A stretch of DNA of 64,000 nt from NCBI RefSeq assembly GCF_017084525.1, contig NZ_CP070950.1:2604001-2668000 (forward strand), written 5' to 3'. Positions 6,972 through 17,528 of this stretch are shown here, piece after piece. The notes below the pieces were generated by a model. That model was not told the DNA's origin, made no database searches, and was given only the letters and a program-made list of their open reading frames with translations. This stretch comes from Conexibacter sp. SYSU D00693. Its GTDB lineage: Bacteria; Actinomycetota; Thermoleophilia; Solirubrobacterales; Solirubrobacteraceae. Both the position numbers and the translations under genes were made by a program. Position 1 is the first letter of the stretch; the number at the start of each line of letters is the position of its first letter.

Positions 6972-7331
6972 GTGGGCCGGCGGTCGCGCAAGCGCGGGCA
7001 GGCGGAGATGCCGCCCGCGCCGGAGGTGCCCTACGCGCTGCCCGACGGCGGCGAGCTCGTGCTCCGCGGCGCGCTGACGCTCAAGACGCGCGAGCAGTAC
7101 GCCGGCCTCGCCGGCAACGCCGCCGCCAACGCGGAGGACCTCTGGCAGCGGCGCGTCGAGTTCCTCTTCGAGCGCCTCGCCGTGCGGTGGGACGTCGCGG
7201 GCGTGGTCTGGGAGGGCCAGAAGGAGCTGCTCCAGCGCTTCCGCGTCGCCGGCGCCGAGGAGCGCAAGGCGGTGCGCGAGGCGCTGCGGGTGCACGTCGC
7301 GGACTGGTTCCCGGACGTGGAGGCCCCGTGA
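6972..7331 (+). CDS. Hypothetical protein
   Basis: 119 residues, soluble, with a basic N-terminus (VGRRSRKRGQAEMPP) and a helical remainder (REQYAGLAGNAAANAEDLW, VEFLFERLAVRWDVAG, EGQKELLQRFRVAGAEE) ending in VADWFPDV. It has no known motif. It starts at GTG 6972, five bases after the MBL fusion gene, and its TGA overlaps the GTG of the aminotransferase gene (GTGA). It is therefore the middle of a four-gene plus-strand operon. Confidence 0.65.
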   Translation: MGRRSRKRGQAEMPPAPEVPYALPDGGELVLRGALTLKTREQYAGLAGNAAANAEDLWQRRVEFLFERLAVRWDVAGVVWEGQKELLQRFRVAGAEERKAVREALRVHVADWFPDVEAP

Positions 7332-8496
7332 CGTCGCCGGTGACGTCGCCGGCCGGCGAACGCCGGTTGTTGCTGGGGTCCGGACCGTCGCCGGTTCCGC
7401 AGCGCGTCCTCGACGCCCTCGCCCGACCGACGCTCGGCCACCTCGACCCGCGGTTCGGCGAGGTCATGGAGGACGTCGCCCGCCTGCTGCGCGCGACCTT
7501 CCAGACGGCCAACGACGTGACGCTGCCGCTGTCGGCCACGGGCAGCGGCGGGATGCAGATGCTCGTCGACGCGCTCGTCGTGCCCGGCGACCGCGTCGTC
7601 TGCGGCGTCCACGGCGCGTTCGGCGCGCGGATGGCCGACGCGCTCGGGCGCGCGGGCGCCGAGGTGGAGGTCGTCGAGGCCGCGTGGGGCCGGGCCATCC
7701 CGGTCGAGCGGCTCACCGCCGCGCTGCGCCCCGGCGACCGCGCGCTCTTCGTCGTCCACGGCGAGACCTCGACCGGCGTCTGCCAGCCGCTGGACGGCCT
7801 GGGCGACGCGGCCCACGAGGCCGGCGCGCTGTTGTTCGTGGACTGCGTCACCTCGCTGGCGGGCCAGCCGCTGGACCTCGACGCGGCCGGGGTCGACGCC
7901 GCCTTCTCCGGCTCGCAGAAGTGCCTCAACGCGCCGCCCGGCCTCGCGCCGTTCACCGCCGCACCGCGGGCGCTCGAGCGTCTCAGCCGCCGCTCCTGGT
8001 ACTTCGACCTCGCCGCCTACCTCGGCTACTGGCGGCCCGAGGGCGACGGCGCGCGGGTCTACCACCACACGGCGCCGACGAACATGGTCGTCGCCCTGCG
8101 CGAGGCGCTCGCCGTCGTGCAGGAGGAGGGCCTCGAGGCGCGGTGGGCGCGCCACGCCGTCGCGCACGAGGCGCTGCGCCGGGCGCTCGAGGTGCTCGGC
8201 CTCGAGCGGATCGCGCCCGCCGGCGAGCAGCTCCACCCGCTGCTGGCGGTCCGCGTCCCCGACGGCGTCGACGAGGCCGCCGTGCGTGGGGCGCTGCTGC
8301 GCGACCACGGCATCGAGGTCAGCGGCGGGCTCGGCCCGTTCGCGGGTGCCGCGTGGCGGGTGGGCGTCATGGGCGAGGGCGCGCGGCCCGAGGCGCAGGA
8401 GCGCCTGGTCGGGGCGCTCGCCGGGCTGCTGGGCGCCGACGCGCCGGCCGCCCTGCGCGCGCTCGACGAAGGCTGGCGCGGCGCGGAGGTCCGGTC

Positions 8497-8500
<4 letters not shown>
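7328..8500 (+). CDS. Class V aminotransferase (alanine-glyoxylate/serine-pyruvate type)
   Basis: 390 residues, PLP-dependent fold type I. Seen: LLLGSGPSPVPQRVL at the N-terminus, LSATGSGGMQM that cradles the cofactor phosphate, HGETSTGV, LFVDCVTSLAG with the Asp that contacts the PLP ring nitrogen, and SGSQKCLNAPPGL with the Schiff-base Lys at about 198. The YHHTAPTNMVVALREAL segment matches alanine-glyoxylate and serine-pyruvate transaminases. The start repeats TSPVTSP. It overlaps both neighbours by four bases (GTGA), so it is translated together with the M29 peptidase, which hints at amino-acid or peptide salvage. The amino donor is not determined. Confidence 0.86.
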
Positions 8501-9581
<1,081 letters not shown>

Positions 9582-9585
<4 letters not shown>

Positions 9586-12452
9586 CCCACGCCCGGCGTC
9601 GACAGCAGCAGCCCCAGCTCGCCCGCGCGCGTCGCCGCCTCGGTGCGGGTGCGGCAGCGCAGCTTGGTGAGGATGTTGCGCACGTGCATGTCGACCGTGC
9701 GCGTGGACAGGACGAGGCGGCCGGCGACCTCGCGGTTCGTCAGCCCCGCTGCGACCAGGCGCAGGACCTCCAGCTCGCGCGGGGAGAGGCCGGCGGTCTC
9801 GTGCTCGGCGGCGGCGCGGCGGCCGACGACGTCCTCGAGCGAGGCGTCGAGGGCGCCGACCGCGGCGACCACGTCCTCGGCGAGCGGGCGCGCACCGAGG
9901 TCGCGGGCGAGGGCGTGGGCGTCGGCGAGGCGCTCGAGGGCGACGTCGTCCTGCCCGGCGGCCGCCGCCGCTGCGGCGGCGCGCACGAGCACCTGCGCGC
10001 GCTCGAACGGGATCTGGAGGCCGGCGTGGAGCTCGACGACGCGGTCGAACTGCGCGACGGCGCCCTCGACGTCGTCCTCGGCGAGGGCCAGCTCGGCGAG
10101 CGCGAAGGCCAGCGCGGCGAGGGCGTCGGGGTGCCCGGCGGACGTGGCGATCGCCGAGAGCGCCTCGGTGCACCCACGCGCGAGCGCGAGCTCGCCCTCC
10201 CCCGCCAGCCACCCGGCCGCCCAGCGCAGGCCCCAGACGGCGTAGTGGTGGTCCTCGCTGCGGCCCCAGCGCCCGAGCAGGGCCCGGCAGTGCTCGACGG
10301 CCCGGCCTCGATCGCCCTCGCGCGCGGCGACCCCGGCGAGCGCCGCGAGGCTGTCGCACTGCATGGAGACGACGTCGATCTGGGTGGCGGTCTCGAGGCA
10401 CCGGGTCAGCAGCGGCACCGCCGCGCCCGGGTCGCCGCGCCAGGCCAGCACAGCGCCGAGGACGCCGTCGGCCACGAGCGTGTCCTGCGGCCCGGCGTCC
10501 GGCGCGATGAGCGTGCGGCAGAGCGTGTCGACCTCGTCCCAGTCGCCGAGCTCGCGCAGCACGTAGGCCATGCAGGCGCGACACACCTCGCCGAGGGCCG
10601 AGTCGGCGTCGCACAGGCCCAGAGCGGTGTCGAGCGCGTCGCGCGCGCCCGGGTAGTCCCCCGCGATCTCGTGCGCGGTGCCCAGGCGCTGGTAGACCTC
10701 GGCGGCGACCGGCGTCAGCCCGTGGGCGAGGGCGAGCGACAGGCCGGCACGGACGGTCTCCAGACCCTCGGGCTCGCCGCGCTTGACGCGGGCGACGCCC
10801 TCGAGCCCCATGGCCCGCGCCTGCAGGTCGGGGCGCTCCGCGCGCACCGCCTCCTCGCGTGCCTGCGCGGCCGCCGCGACGGCCTGGACGTGGGTGCCGG
10901 AGGACTGGTGGTACTGCGCCATCACGAGCCGCTCGGCCGCCGCCTCGCCGGGCAGGCCGTTGGCCGCGAAGGCCTCGGCCGCCACCTGGCGGGCGACGAG
11001 CGCACGCCGGCGATCGCCCTGCAGCGCGTAGATCGCCGCCATGCGCCGCTCCGCGTCGGCCAGCGCACGCCCGGCGCCCTCGGCGCGCCGCGCGCTCACG
11101 ACCTCGCGCTGGGCGCGCGCCGCCTCCGCGAGGTCGCCCGCCAGCTCGGCGCTGCGGGCGTGGCCCTCGAGGAGGGCGATGCGCGCAGGCCCGCGCTCGC
11201 CCTCCGGCCACAGGTCGAGGGCCTGGCGGCCGAGCCGTGCCGCGTCCCGGTGGGCGTGCACCGCCACGCGGTCGGCGATGGCGCGCACGAGGGCGTCGAC
11301 CCCGCCGGCGGTGTCACGCGCCGCGAGGCGGTGCGCCGCCACCTCGGCGTGGTCGCCGCCGTCACGGTCGAGGGCCTCGGCGAGCCGGCGGTGCAGCGCG
11401 CGGCGGCGCAGCCACGGGACGTCCTCGTAGAGGGCGTCGCGCGTCAGCGGATGGCGGAAGGCGGCGGTGCCCGGCGCGGTCTCGACCACCAGCCCGGTGG
11501 CCAGGAGCTCGGCCAGCCCCGCCTCGCCGTCCGGCCCGGCGACGACCGCGAGGTCGAACCGTGGGCCGGCGACCGCGGCGGCCTCCGCGGCGGCGCGGGC
11601 CGCCGGCGACAGGCCGGCGACCTGGACGAGCACCGCGTCGCGCACCGTGCGCGGCAGCGGGACGTCCTGGTCGAGGTCGAGGGCCAGGCCCTCGGGCGTC
11701 GGGCGCACGCGCCGTTCGGCCTCGAGCGCCGCCCAGAGCTCCTCGACGAAGAACGGCGTGCCGCCCGTGCGGTCGTGGACGGTGGCGACCAGCGCGTCGG
11801 ACGGCCGGTCGCCCGCGAGGTCGGCGAGCAGCGCCGCCGTCCCGTCGCGGTCCAGCGGCTCGAGGACGACCTCGCGCAGCGCACGGTCGCGGCGCAGGTC
11901 GTGGCGCAGCCGGCGCAGCGGGTGCGCGCGGGCCAGCTCGTCGGAGCGGTAGGCGGCGACGACGAGCAGCGGCAGGTCGCGCAGGGCCAGCGCGAGCGCG
12001 GCGAGCAGCTCGAGCGTCGCCTCGTCGGACCACTGGAGGTCGTCGAGCAGCATCGCGGCGGGACGGTCGGCGACGATCGCCTGCAGCCCGCAACGGATCG
12101 CCTCGACGAGCGTCGCGCGGTCCTCGCTCGGCGTCGCCGGGCCGAGCTCCGGCAGGAGCTGCGCGAGGCGGTCGCGCAGCGGGCCGCAGTCGTCGAGCGC
12201 GCGCGGGGTGCTGCGCAGGTGCTCGCGGAAGGCCGCCGTGACGGGGCCGTAGGGCGCGCACGCCGGCGCGGCGGCCCCGCGCACGAAGCGCGCGGGGCCG
12301 CCGGCCAGGACGTGGGTGGCCAGGCGGGTCTTGCCGACACCGGCCTCACCGGCCAGCAGGACGAGCGAGCCCTCGCCCGCGACGGCGCGGGCGAGCACGT
12401 CGCGCAGCTGGCGCTGCTCGAGCTCGCGGCCGACGAGCGTCCCCCCGGACAC
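9582..12452 (-). CDS. LAL-type LuxR-family transcriptional regulator with AAA ATPase domain
   Basis: About 956 residues. N-terminal LVGRELEQRQLRDVL leads to a Walker A loop GEAGVGKT (about 35-42) and Walker B AMLLDDLQWSDE. A long TPR-like helical region fills the middle. A C-terminal LuxR helix-turn-helix follows (LSPRELEVLRLVAAGLTNRE, then RTVDMHVRNILTKL). Such MalT-like switches bind DNA when an inducer and ATP are present. GTG 12452 is preferred over GTG 12458 because TAGCAT sits seven bases before it. It is convergent with the M29 gene, sharing CTAG as both stops. The target genes and ligand are unknown; a DUF4242 gene lies just upstream on the same strand. Confidence 0.88.
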
Positions 12453-12459
12453 GGCCACG

Positions 12460-12465
12460 ATGCTA
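12460..12465 (-). promoter_or_regulatory. -10 box of the LAL regulator
   Basis: TAGCAT on the minus strand, seven bases before GTG 12452 and one base before GTG 12458. The spacing argues for the inner start. Confidence 0.4.
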
Positions 12466-12473
12466 CGCCGCGA

Positions 12474-12758
12474 TCAGCGCGGCAGCGAGCGGGGGCCCGT
12501 GCTGTCGAAGGTCGCGGTGACCTCCGCGACGAGGTTCGCCGGGAAGCCGCCGCGCTTGGCGTGCTCGAGCACGTCCTCGGCGGACGCGGCGTCGTGGACG
12601 CAGTAGACCTTGTCGCCGGCGACGTAGCTGTGGCGCCAGGTGTAGGGCCGCTCGAGGCCGTCGACGACGTCGTTGGACGTCTGCGTGATGCCGCGCAGGT
12701 CCTCGTCGGACAGCTGGGAGGCGCCGGGGATCTCGCGCTCGATGAGGTAGGTGGGCAT
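12474..12758 (-). CDS. DUF4242 domain protein
   Basis: 94 residues, essentially one DUF4242 domain: YLIEREIPGASQLSDEDLRG, TWRHSYVAGDKVYCVHDA, and AEDVLEHAKRGGFPANLVAEV. Members of this family adopt a small ferredoxin-like fold, and at least one Streptomyces homologue is described as nickel-binding. The Cys and His of VYCVHDA fit such a site. ATG 12758 is backed by a good Shine-Dalgarno AAGGAG eight bases upstream. Function in this organism is unknown. A TAGCTT box lies further upstream at 12808-12803. Confidence 0.75.
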   Translation of the reverse strand: MPTYLIEREIPGASQLSDEDLRGITQTSNDVVDGLERPYTWRHSYVAGDKVYCVHDAASAEDVLEHAKRGGFPANLVAEVTATFDSTGPRSLPR

Positions 12759-13015
12759 GTGGTGAGCTCCTTGTGTGGACGGTGGTCGTTCGGACGCCGT
12801 CGAAGCTACGGGCGCCCCGCCGTGCTGCCATGCGCAGGACTGCCGTACCGGACGCGCCGGCCTACCGCATCTGCGGGTGGCCCCTCGCCGGGGGCGAGCG
12901 GACGGACGGCGGGCGCGACGTGGTCCCCGACGGCCGCCGGCGGCTGGCGACGGACCCGTGGCCCACGCTGGTGGGACCGTGACCCCCCGGATGGGGGAAC
13001 CTCGCGGTCAGGGCC

Positions 13016-13045
13016 TTGACACCTTGTCGGACGACGGCAAAGTCT
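13016..13045 (+). promoter_or_regulatory. Promoter of the hydroxyacyl-CoA/acyl-CoA dehydrogenase operon
   Basis: A consensus -35 TTGACA (13016-13021), 18 bases, then AAGTCT (13040-13045). With 17 bases AAAGTC would be the -10. The transcript would have a leader of about 78 bases that contains an inverted repeat. Confidence 0.5.
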
Positions 13046-13065
13046 GCCCGGGCGTTTGTGCGGAC

Positions 13066-13080
13066 GTCCGATGGTCGGAC
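13066..13080. promoter_or_regulatory. Inverted repeat GTCCGA-TGG-TCGGAC, likely operator
   Basis: A perfect 6-bp inverted repeat about 20 bases downstream of the -10, with another half site GTCGGAC at 13026-13032 between the promoter boxes. Binding there would block initiation or early elongation. The MarR gene at the other end of this operon is the natural candidate regulator. Confidence 0.5.
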
Positions 13081-13129
13081 GCCCGCGTTGCTGCGAGCGT
13101 GCGACCGCAAGCAACGAGGGAGACAGGAC

Positions 13130-14005
13130 ATGCAGGTGGGATCAGCCGCCGTCGTAGGGGCGGGCTTCATGGGTTCGGGGATCGCGGAGTCCGCGGCCCG
13201 TGCGGGGTGTCGTGTGGTGGTGCACGAGCCTGAGCGCCCACCGCTGGAGCGCTCGCGCGACAAGGTCCATCGCTCCGTGGAGAAGGCCGTGAAGGCCGGC
13301 AAGCTCGACGACGGCGCTGCGGGCGAGCTGCTCGGCCGCCTGTCGTGGTCCACCGACCTGGACGAGCTCTCCGGCGCCGAGGTCGTGATGGAGGCCGTCA
13401 TCGAGGACCCCAAGGTCAAGGGCAAGCTCTTCCAGCGCCTGGACCGCGCGCTGCCCGACGCCCGGATCCTGGCCACCAACACGTCGTCGATCCCGATCGC
13501 CGAGGTCGCGTCCTGGACCGCGCGGCGCGACCGCGTCGTGGGTCTGCACTTCTTCAGCCCGGTGCCGGTCATGAAGCTCGTCGAGGTCGTGCGCGGCATC
13601 GACACCTCCGACGACGTCCTCCGCGAGGCCGAGGCCTTCGCCCACCAGATCGGCAAGCAGCCGATTCGCACCAAGGACCGCTCGGGCTTCATCGTCAACA
13701 TGCTCCTGGTCCCCTACCTCATGTCCGGCATCCGGATGTACGAGGACGGCTTCGCCTCCCGTGAGGACATCGACAAGGGCATGAAGCTCGGCTGCGGCCA
13801 CCCCATGGGCCCCCTCGAGCTGGCCGACTTCATCGGCCTGGACGTCATGTACGCCATCGGCCAGTCCCTCTACGAGGAGTTCAAGCGCCCCGACTTCGCC
13901 CCGCCCCCACTGCTCAAGCGCATGGTCGTCTCCGGCCACTTCGGCCGCAAGAGCGGCCGCGGCTTCTACGAGTACGAGACCGCCCCGGCGAAGGTGGCGG
14001 CCTGA
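13130..14005 (+). CDS. 3-hydroxyacyl-CoA (3-hydroxybutyryl-CoA) dehydrogenase
   Basis: 291 residues, single-function type, oxidising 3-hydroxyacyl-CoA with NAD+ in beta-oxidation or butanoate metabolism. The Rossmann loop is VVGAGFMGSGIAESAARAG. ATNTSSIPIAEVA and GLHFFSPVPVMKLVEVV carry the substrate-binding and catalytic residues. DRSGFIVNMLLVPY and GHPMGPLELADFIGLD are the C-terminal dimer domain signatures. ATG 13130 is preceded by GAGGGAG. Its TGA overlaps the ATG of the acyl-CoA dehydrogenase gene (TGATG), so both steps of the pathway are translated together. Confidence 0.93.
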   Translation: MQVGSAAVVGAGFMGSGIAESAARAGCRVVVHEPERPPLERSRDKVHRSVEKAVKAGKLDDGAAGELLGRLSWSTDLDELSGAEVVMEAVIEDPKVKGKLFQRLDRALPDARILATNTSSIPIAEVASWTARRDRVVGLHFFSPVPVMKLVEVVRGIDTSDDVLREAEAFAHQIGKQPIRTKDRSGFIVNMLLVPYLMSGIRMYEDGFASREDIDKGMKLGCGHPMGPLELADFIGLDVMYAIGQSLYEEFKRPDFAPPPLLKRMVVSGHFGRKSGRGFYEYETAPAKVAA

Positions 14006-15171
14006 TGAGCGCGACGACCCCGGCCTACGCCGAGCTCTACGACGTCCCGCAGGAGCACAAGGACTTCGTCGCCCTGGTCCGCCAGCTCGCCCAGGAGCAG
14101 ATCGCCCCGCGCTCCGCCGAGATCGACGCGACCGCCGAGTACCCCTGGGACGTCCGCAAGCTGCTGGCCGAGAACGACGTCCTGGCGCTGCCCTTCGCCG
14201 AGGAGTTCGGCGGCATGGGCACCGGGACGCTCATGCTGCAGATGGCCGTCGAGGAGATCGCCAAGGTCGACGCCTCCTGCGCGTTGATCCTGATGGTCCA
14301 GGAGCTGGGGTCGCTGCCGATCCAGCTCTTCGGCTCCCAGGAGCTCAAGGAGCGCTTCCTGCCCCGGTGCGCGACGGGCGAGTGGTCGCCCGCGTTCGCC
14401 CTGAGCGAGCCGGAGGCCGGCAGCGACCCGGCCTCCATGCGCACCCATGCCGAGCTGGACGAGGCCACGGGCGAGTGGGTGATCAACGGCCAGAAGAACT
14501 GGATCACCAACGCGGGGATCGCGGACTTCTACGTCGTGTTCGCCAAGACCGACCGCGAGGCCAACCGGATCACCGCGTTCGTGGTCGAGAAGGACCGCGA
14601 GGGCTTCGACCCCGGCCAGCTCGAGCACAAGCTGGGCATCAAGGGCTCGCCGACGGGCCAGCCGTCGTTCACCGACGTGCGCGTCCCCCAGGAGAACGTC
14701 ATCGGCGAGGTCGGCCGCGGCCTGGGCGTCGCGCTGGGGACCCTGGAGCACACCCGTCTGGGTGCCGCCGCGCAGGCGGTCGGCATCGCGCAGGGCGCCA
14801 TCGACTACGCGCTCGCGTACGCCAAGGAGCGCATCGCCTTCGGCAAGCCGATCGCCCAGCTGCCCTCCATCCAGGACAAGCTCGCGGTCATGCAGACCAA
14901 GACCGCCGCCGCGCGCGAGCTGCTCTACAAGGCCTGCGCCCTGGCCGACCGCAAGGACCCCCAGGCACCCAAGTACAGCTCCATGGCCAAGCTCTTCGCC
15001 AGCGACAGCGCCATGGAGGTCACGGTCGAGGCGGTCCAGGTCCTCGGCGGCTACGGCTACGTCAAGGAGTACCCCGTCGAGCGCTACATGCGCGACGCCA
15101 AGATCACCCAGATCTACGAGGGCACCAACGAGATCCAGCGCCTCGTCATCGCCCGCCAGATGCTCCGCTAG
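14005..15171 (+). CDS. Acyl-CoA dehydrogenase
   Basis: 388 residues, FAD-dependent, introducing the alpha-beta double bond in acyl-CoA. Seen: FALSEPEAGSDPASM, INGQKNWITNAGIADFYVVF, and the C-terminal GGYGYVKEYPVERYMRDAKI followed by IYEGTNEIQR. That last segment holds the catalytic Glu (about 372) in the position typical of short- and medium-chain enzymes. It is co-translated with the upstream dehydrogenase. The acyl specificity cannot be fixed; butyryl-CoA would fit the partner gene. It converges on the MarR gene. Confidence 0.93.
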   Translation: MSATTPAYAELYDVPQEHKDFVALVRQLAQEQIAPRSAEIDATAEYPWDVRKLLAENDVLALPFAEEFGGMGTGTLMLQMAVEEIAKVDASCALILMVQELGSLPIQLFGSQELKERFLPRCATGEWSPAFALSEPEAGSDPASMRTHAELDEATGEWVINGQKNWITNAGIADFYVVFAKTDREANRITAFVVEKDREGFDPGQLEHKLGIKGSPTGQPSFTDVRVPQENVIGEVGRGLGVALGTLEHTRLGAAAQAVGIAQGAIDYALAYAKERIAFGKPIAQLPSIQDKLAVMQTKTAAARELLYKACALADRKDPQAPKYSSMAKLFASDSAMEVTVEAVQVLGGYGYVKEYPVERYMRDAKITQIYEGTNEIQRLVIARQMLR

Positions 15172-15183
15172 GCGATGGCGCGG

Positions 15184-15690
15184 TCAGTCCTGGAAGTCGC
15201 CGGCCTGCGCGCGCAGGCCCCTGAGCAGCCGGAAGACCTCGTCGGCCTCGCGGTCGCCCAGCGGGGCGATGCCGAAGCCCGCGGCGTTCAGCGCCTCGGT
15301 GCTCTGCACCGCGACGCGGCGCCCCTCCTCGGTGATTGCCGCCAGGGTGGTGCGCCGGTCCTGGTCGTGGGGCCGGCGCTCGACCAGGCCGTCGGCCACC
15401 AGCCGGTCGACGACGTTCGTGACGCTCGCGCGGTGGACCTGCAGGCGGGTGCCCATCTTGCCCAGCGGCAGGGCGCCGTTGCGGGAGTAGTGCAGGAGCA
15501 GGAGCGCCTCGTAGCGCGGGAAGGTCAGGCCCCAGGGACGCAGCTCGTCGTTGAGCCGGCCCAGGAGGATCTGGTGGGCGCGCATGATCGACGTGACCGC
15601 GCGCATCGCGGCCGTCGCGTCGGAGCCCCAGTGCGTGTCCCACTGGCGGCCGGCCTCGTCGATCGGGTCGAACGGGAGGGGCGGCGACAC
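15184..15690 (-). CDS. MarR-family transcriptional regulator
   Basis: 168 residues with a winged helix: LTFPRYEALLLLHY, LGKMGTRLQVHRASVTNVVD (recognition region), and DGLVERRPHDQDRRTTLAAI (wing with the usual DxRxx). MarR proteins repress nearby genes until a small ligand binds. It is convergent with the acyl-CoA oxidation pair, and in the same order as many lipid-degradation loci. The GTCCGA-TGG-TCGGAC repeat in front of those genes is a reasonable target. It starts at GTG 15690, with 50 bases to a divergent gene. Confidence 0.87.
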   Translation of the reverse strand: MSPPLPFDPIDEAGRQWDTHWGSDATAAMRAVTSIMRAHQILLGRLNDELRPWGLTFPRYEALLLLHYSRNGALPLGKMGTRLQVHRASVTNVVDRLVADGLVERRPHDQDRRTTLAAITEEGRRVAVQSTEALNAAGFGIAPLGDREADEVFRLLRGLRAQAGDFQD

Positions 15691-15740
15691 GCCCGGCAGT
15701 CTCGCCCATCGCGCGGCGCGACGACGCGGAGGGGCTGTCG

Positions 15741-16532
15741 GTGAGCGCCACGTACGAGGCCTTCGCCGTCCGCCGGGCGACGGACGGCCTGCCCGACCCG
15801 CGGCCCGTCCAGGGCACGACCTTCACCCGCGAGGAGATCCTCGACGCGATCCGCCGGTGGGCCGAGCTCCACGGCGGGCCGCCCGCCTCCGACGACTGGG
15901 ACCCCGCGCGGGCTCGCCGCCAGGGCAAGCCGTGGCGCGCCGAGCTCTTCCACGCCGGCACGTGGCCGTCGGTGCGCATGGTGCGCCGCCAGTTCGCGAC
16001 GTTCGGCGCCGCCCTGGAGGCCGCGGGCTTCCCGGCGACGCGGACCGGCAAGGGCAAGCCGCGCCTGGCCGGCCGCGACGAGGTGCTGCGCGCGATCCGC
16101 GAGTGGTTGCGCCGCTACGGCGAGCCGCCGACCCAGGCCGACTGGGACCCGGTCCGCGCCCGCAGCCGCGGGCAGGAGTGGCGCATCGAGCGCTACCGCG
16201 CCGGCGACTGGCCGAGCCTCGCGACGGCCCGCAGCCACTTCGGCAGCCTCGGCGCCGCCGTGCGCGCCGCGGGGCTGGAGCCCGGCGCACGCTGGGAGTC
16301 CCTCGAGGACCGGGCCGCGCGCCACGAGCGCAACCTGCGCGCCCTCGCCGACCACGACGCGGCGCAGGCCGGCCCCACCGGCCCGACCGTGCTCGCCCAG
16401 GGGCTGCGCGAGGTCGCGGCCGCCCGCGCGGCGCGCGACGACGAGGCGCTGCGCGCCGGGCTGCTCGAGCTCGCGTCCTCGGCCCTGCGGTGGGCCGGCG
16501 AGGTGCGCTGGACGCCGGACGAGGAGCGCTAG
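15741..16532 (+). CDS. Protein with two homing-endonuclease-associated (HNE-type) repeats
   Basis: 263 residues. Two copies of a ~62-residue unit are seen. The first (about 28-90) has EEILDAIRRWAELHGGPP, SDDWDPARARRQG and WPSVRMVRRQFATFGAALEA. The second (about 108-173) has DEVLRAIREWLRRYGEPP, QADWDPVRARSRG and WPSLATARSHFGSLGAAVRA. Such units accompany HNH or homing nucleases and are thought to bind DNA, but no nuclease motif is present here. The C-terminal 80 residues are helical and Ala-rich. GTG 15741 follows a strong GGAGGGG site at six bases. It shares CTAG with the convergent gene. Confidence 0.72.
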   Translation: MSATYEAFAVRRATDGLPDPRPVQGTTFTREEILDAIRRWAELHGGPPASDDWDPARARRQGKPWRAELFHAGTWPSVRMVRRQFATFGAALEAAGFPATRTGKGKPRLAGRDEVLRAIREWLRRYGEPPTQADWDPVRARSRGQEWRIERYRAGDWPSLATARSHFGSLGAAVRAAGLEPGARWESLEDRAARHERNLRALADHDAAQAGPTGPTVLAQGLREVAAARAARDDEALRAGLLELASSALRWAGEVRWTPDEER

Positions 16533-17449
16533 CCCAGCTCTGGAGTGAGCACCTCGCGCGCCGCCCAGGGCACCTCGCCCGAGTCGCAGCGGCGCACGAG
16601 CCTGCCCGTCCGGCGGTCGAAGGCCGCGGTGGTGACGCGGAGGCGGCCCGCCGCCCCGCCGCCCGCCAGGAAGCGGCCGTTGAACTGCGCGCGGTAGCGG
16701 ACCGCGCCGCCCGTCAGGCGCACCACGAAGCGCTCGTCCTGGGTGAAGCTGCCGTCGCCGACGATCGTCGTCGGCGAGGTGGAGTTCGTGACGACGAAGC
16801 TCGGGCCGCGGTCGCAGCGCAGCCGCACCGTCCAGCGGGCGCCCAGACGCGTCGGCGGGTCGGCCATGCGCAGCTGCACGACCCCGGGCACCGCCCCGAC
16901 GCGCGCGTCGATCAGGCCCGCGTAGAAGGCCCGCGGCGACGGGTTCATCACCGGCGTGGTGCCGGGGTCCGCGGTCAGGCGCGCGAGGATCGGACGGCTC
17001 GGCAGCTCGGTGCAGCGGCTGGCGCGCTTCCCGGGGCGCCGCTCGGTCCCGGTGATGCGCAGGACGCCGAACATCGTGTCGCCCTGGACCTTCGTCGCGA
17101 GCTCCCAGGCGTAGTCCAGCCGGTTGCGCCCGACGCGGTAGGTCGTCGCGCCGCGCGCGGCGAGCGTGGCGCCGTCCCAGCCGACCGTCTTGCGCCCGGT
17201 GCCGTCGTAGACGTTGCCGCTGGGGCAGCGGACCGCCGTCTCGAAGCGCAGGGTCACCCGGCCGGGCTGGACCACCTGGGCGACGAAGCCGACGTGCCCG
17301 GTGAACGGCGCACGGGTGACGTCCGCCCGGGGGAACCACCCGCCGGCGAAGGTCGGCACGGGCTGGGCCTGCGCCGCCGCCTGCTCGGCGGTCGCGAGTG
17401 CCAGCGCGCACGCGATCGCCGTTGCCACGAATCCTCCCAGCCGTCGCAT
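16529..17449 (-). CDS. Exported hypothetical protein
   Basis: 306 residues with a clear Sec signal peptide: MRRLGG, then the hydrophobic FVATAIACALALATAEQAAA with an AxA cleavage site. The mature part is beta-rich and contains three or more short strand pairs, such as GRVTLRFETAVRC, ARWTVRLRCDRGPS and DERFVVRLTGGAVRYRAQFNG. Its cysteines could form disulphides. It looks like an extracellular beta-sandwich, without a recognised family. ATG 17449 is chosen because it directly begins the signal peptide. It is divergent from a lipoprotein operon. Confidence 0.68.
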   Translation of the reverse strand: MRRLGGFVATAIACALALATAEQAAAQAQPVPTFAGGWFPRADVTRAPFTGHVGFVAQVVQPGRVTLRFETAVRCPSGNVYDGTGRKTVGWDGATLAARGATTYRVGRNRLDYAWELATKVQGDTMFGVLRITGTERRPGKRASRCTELPSRPILARLTADPGTTPVMNPSPRAFYAGLIDARVGAVPGVVQLRMADPPTRLGARWTVRLRCDRGPSFVVTNSTSPTTIVGDGSFTQDERFVVRLTGGAVRYRAQFNGRFLAGGGAAGRLRVTTAAFDRRTGRLVRRCDSGEVPWAAREVLTPELG

Positions 17450-17528
17450 GCGGTCAGGGATTCCCGCGCGATCCGTGCGCAACGCCTGCCCGTTTGGGCG
17501 GTGCGCGCCCCTGGGCAGGAGGACGGCG

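Larger units (their letters stand above)
12759..13129. other. 371-base divergent intergenic region
   Basis: Lies between the DUF4242 gene and the acyl-CoA oxidation genes. It holds the AAGGAG ribosome site and a candidate TAGCTT -10 (12808-12803) for the minus-strand gene. It also holds a C5/G5 hairpin at 12984-12997, the promoter and operator described below, and a GAGGGAG ribosome site before ATG 13130. No convincing gene was found; the frame crossing it has no family features. Confidence 0.6.

Noticed and set aside
12775-13233. A 152-codon plus-strand frame in the intergenic region
   Set aside because: It runs across the promoter, operator and ribosome site of the hydroxyacyl-CoA dehydrogenase gene into its start, and has no ribosome site or family features.
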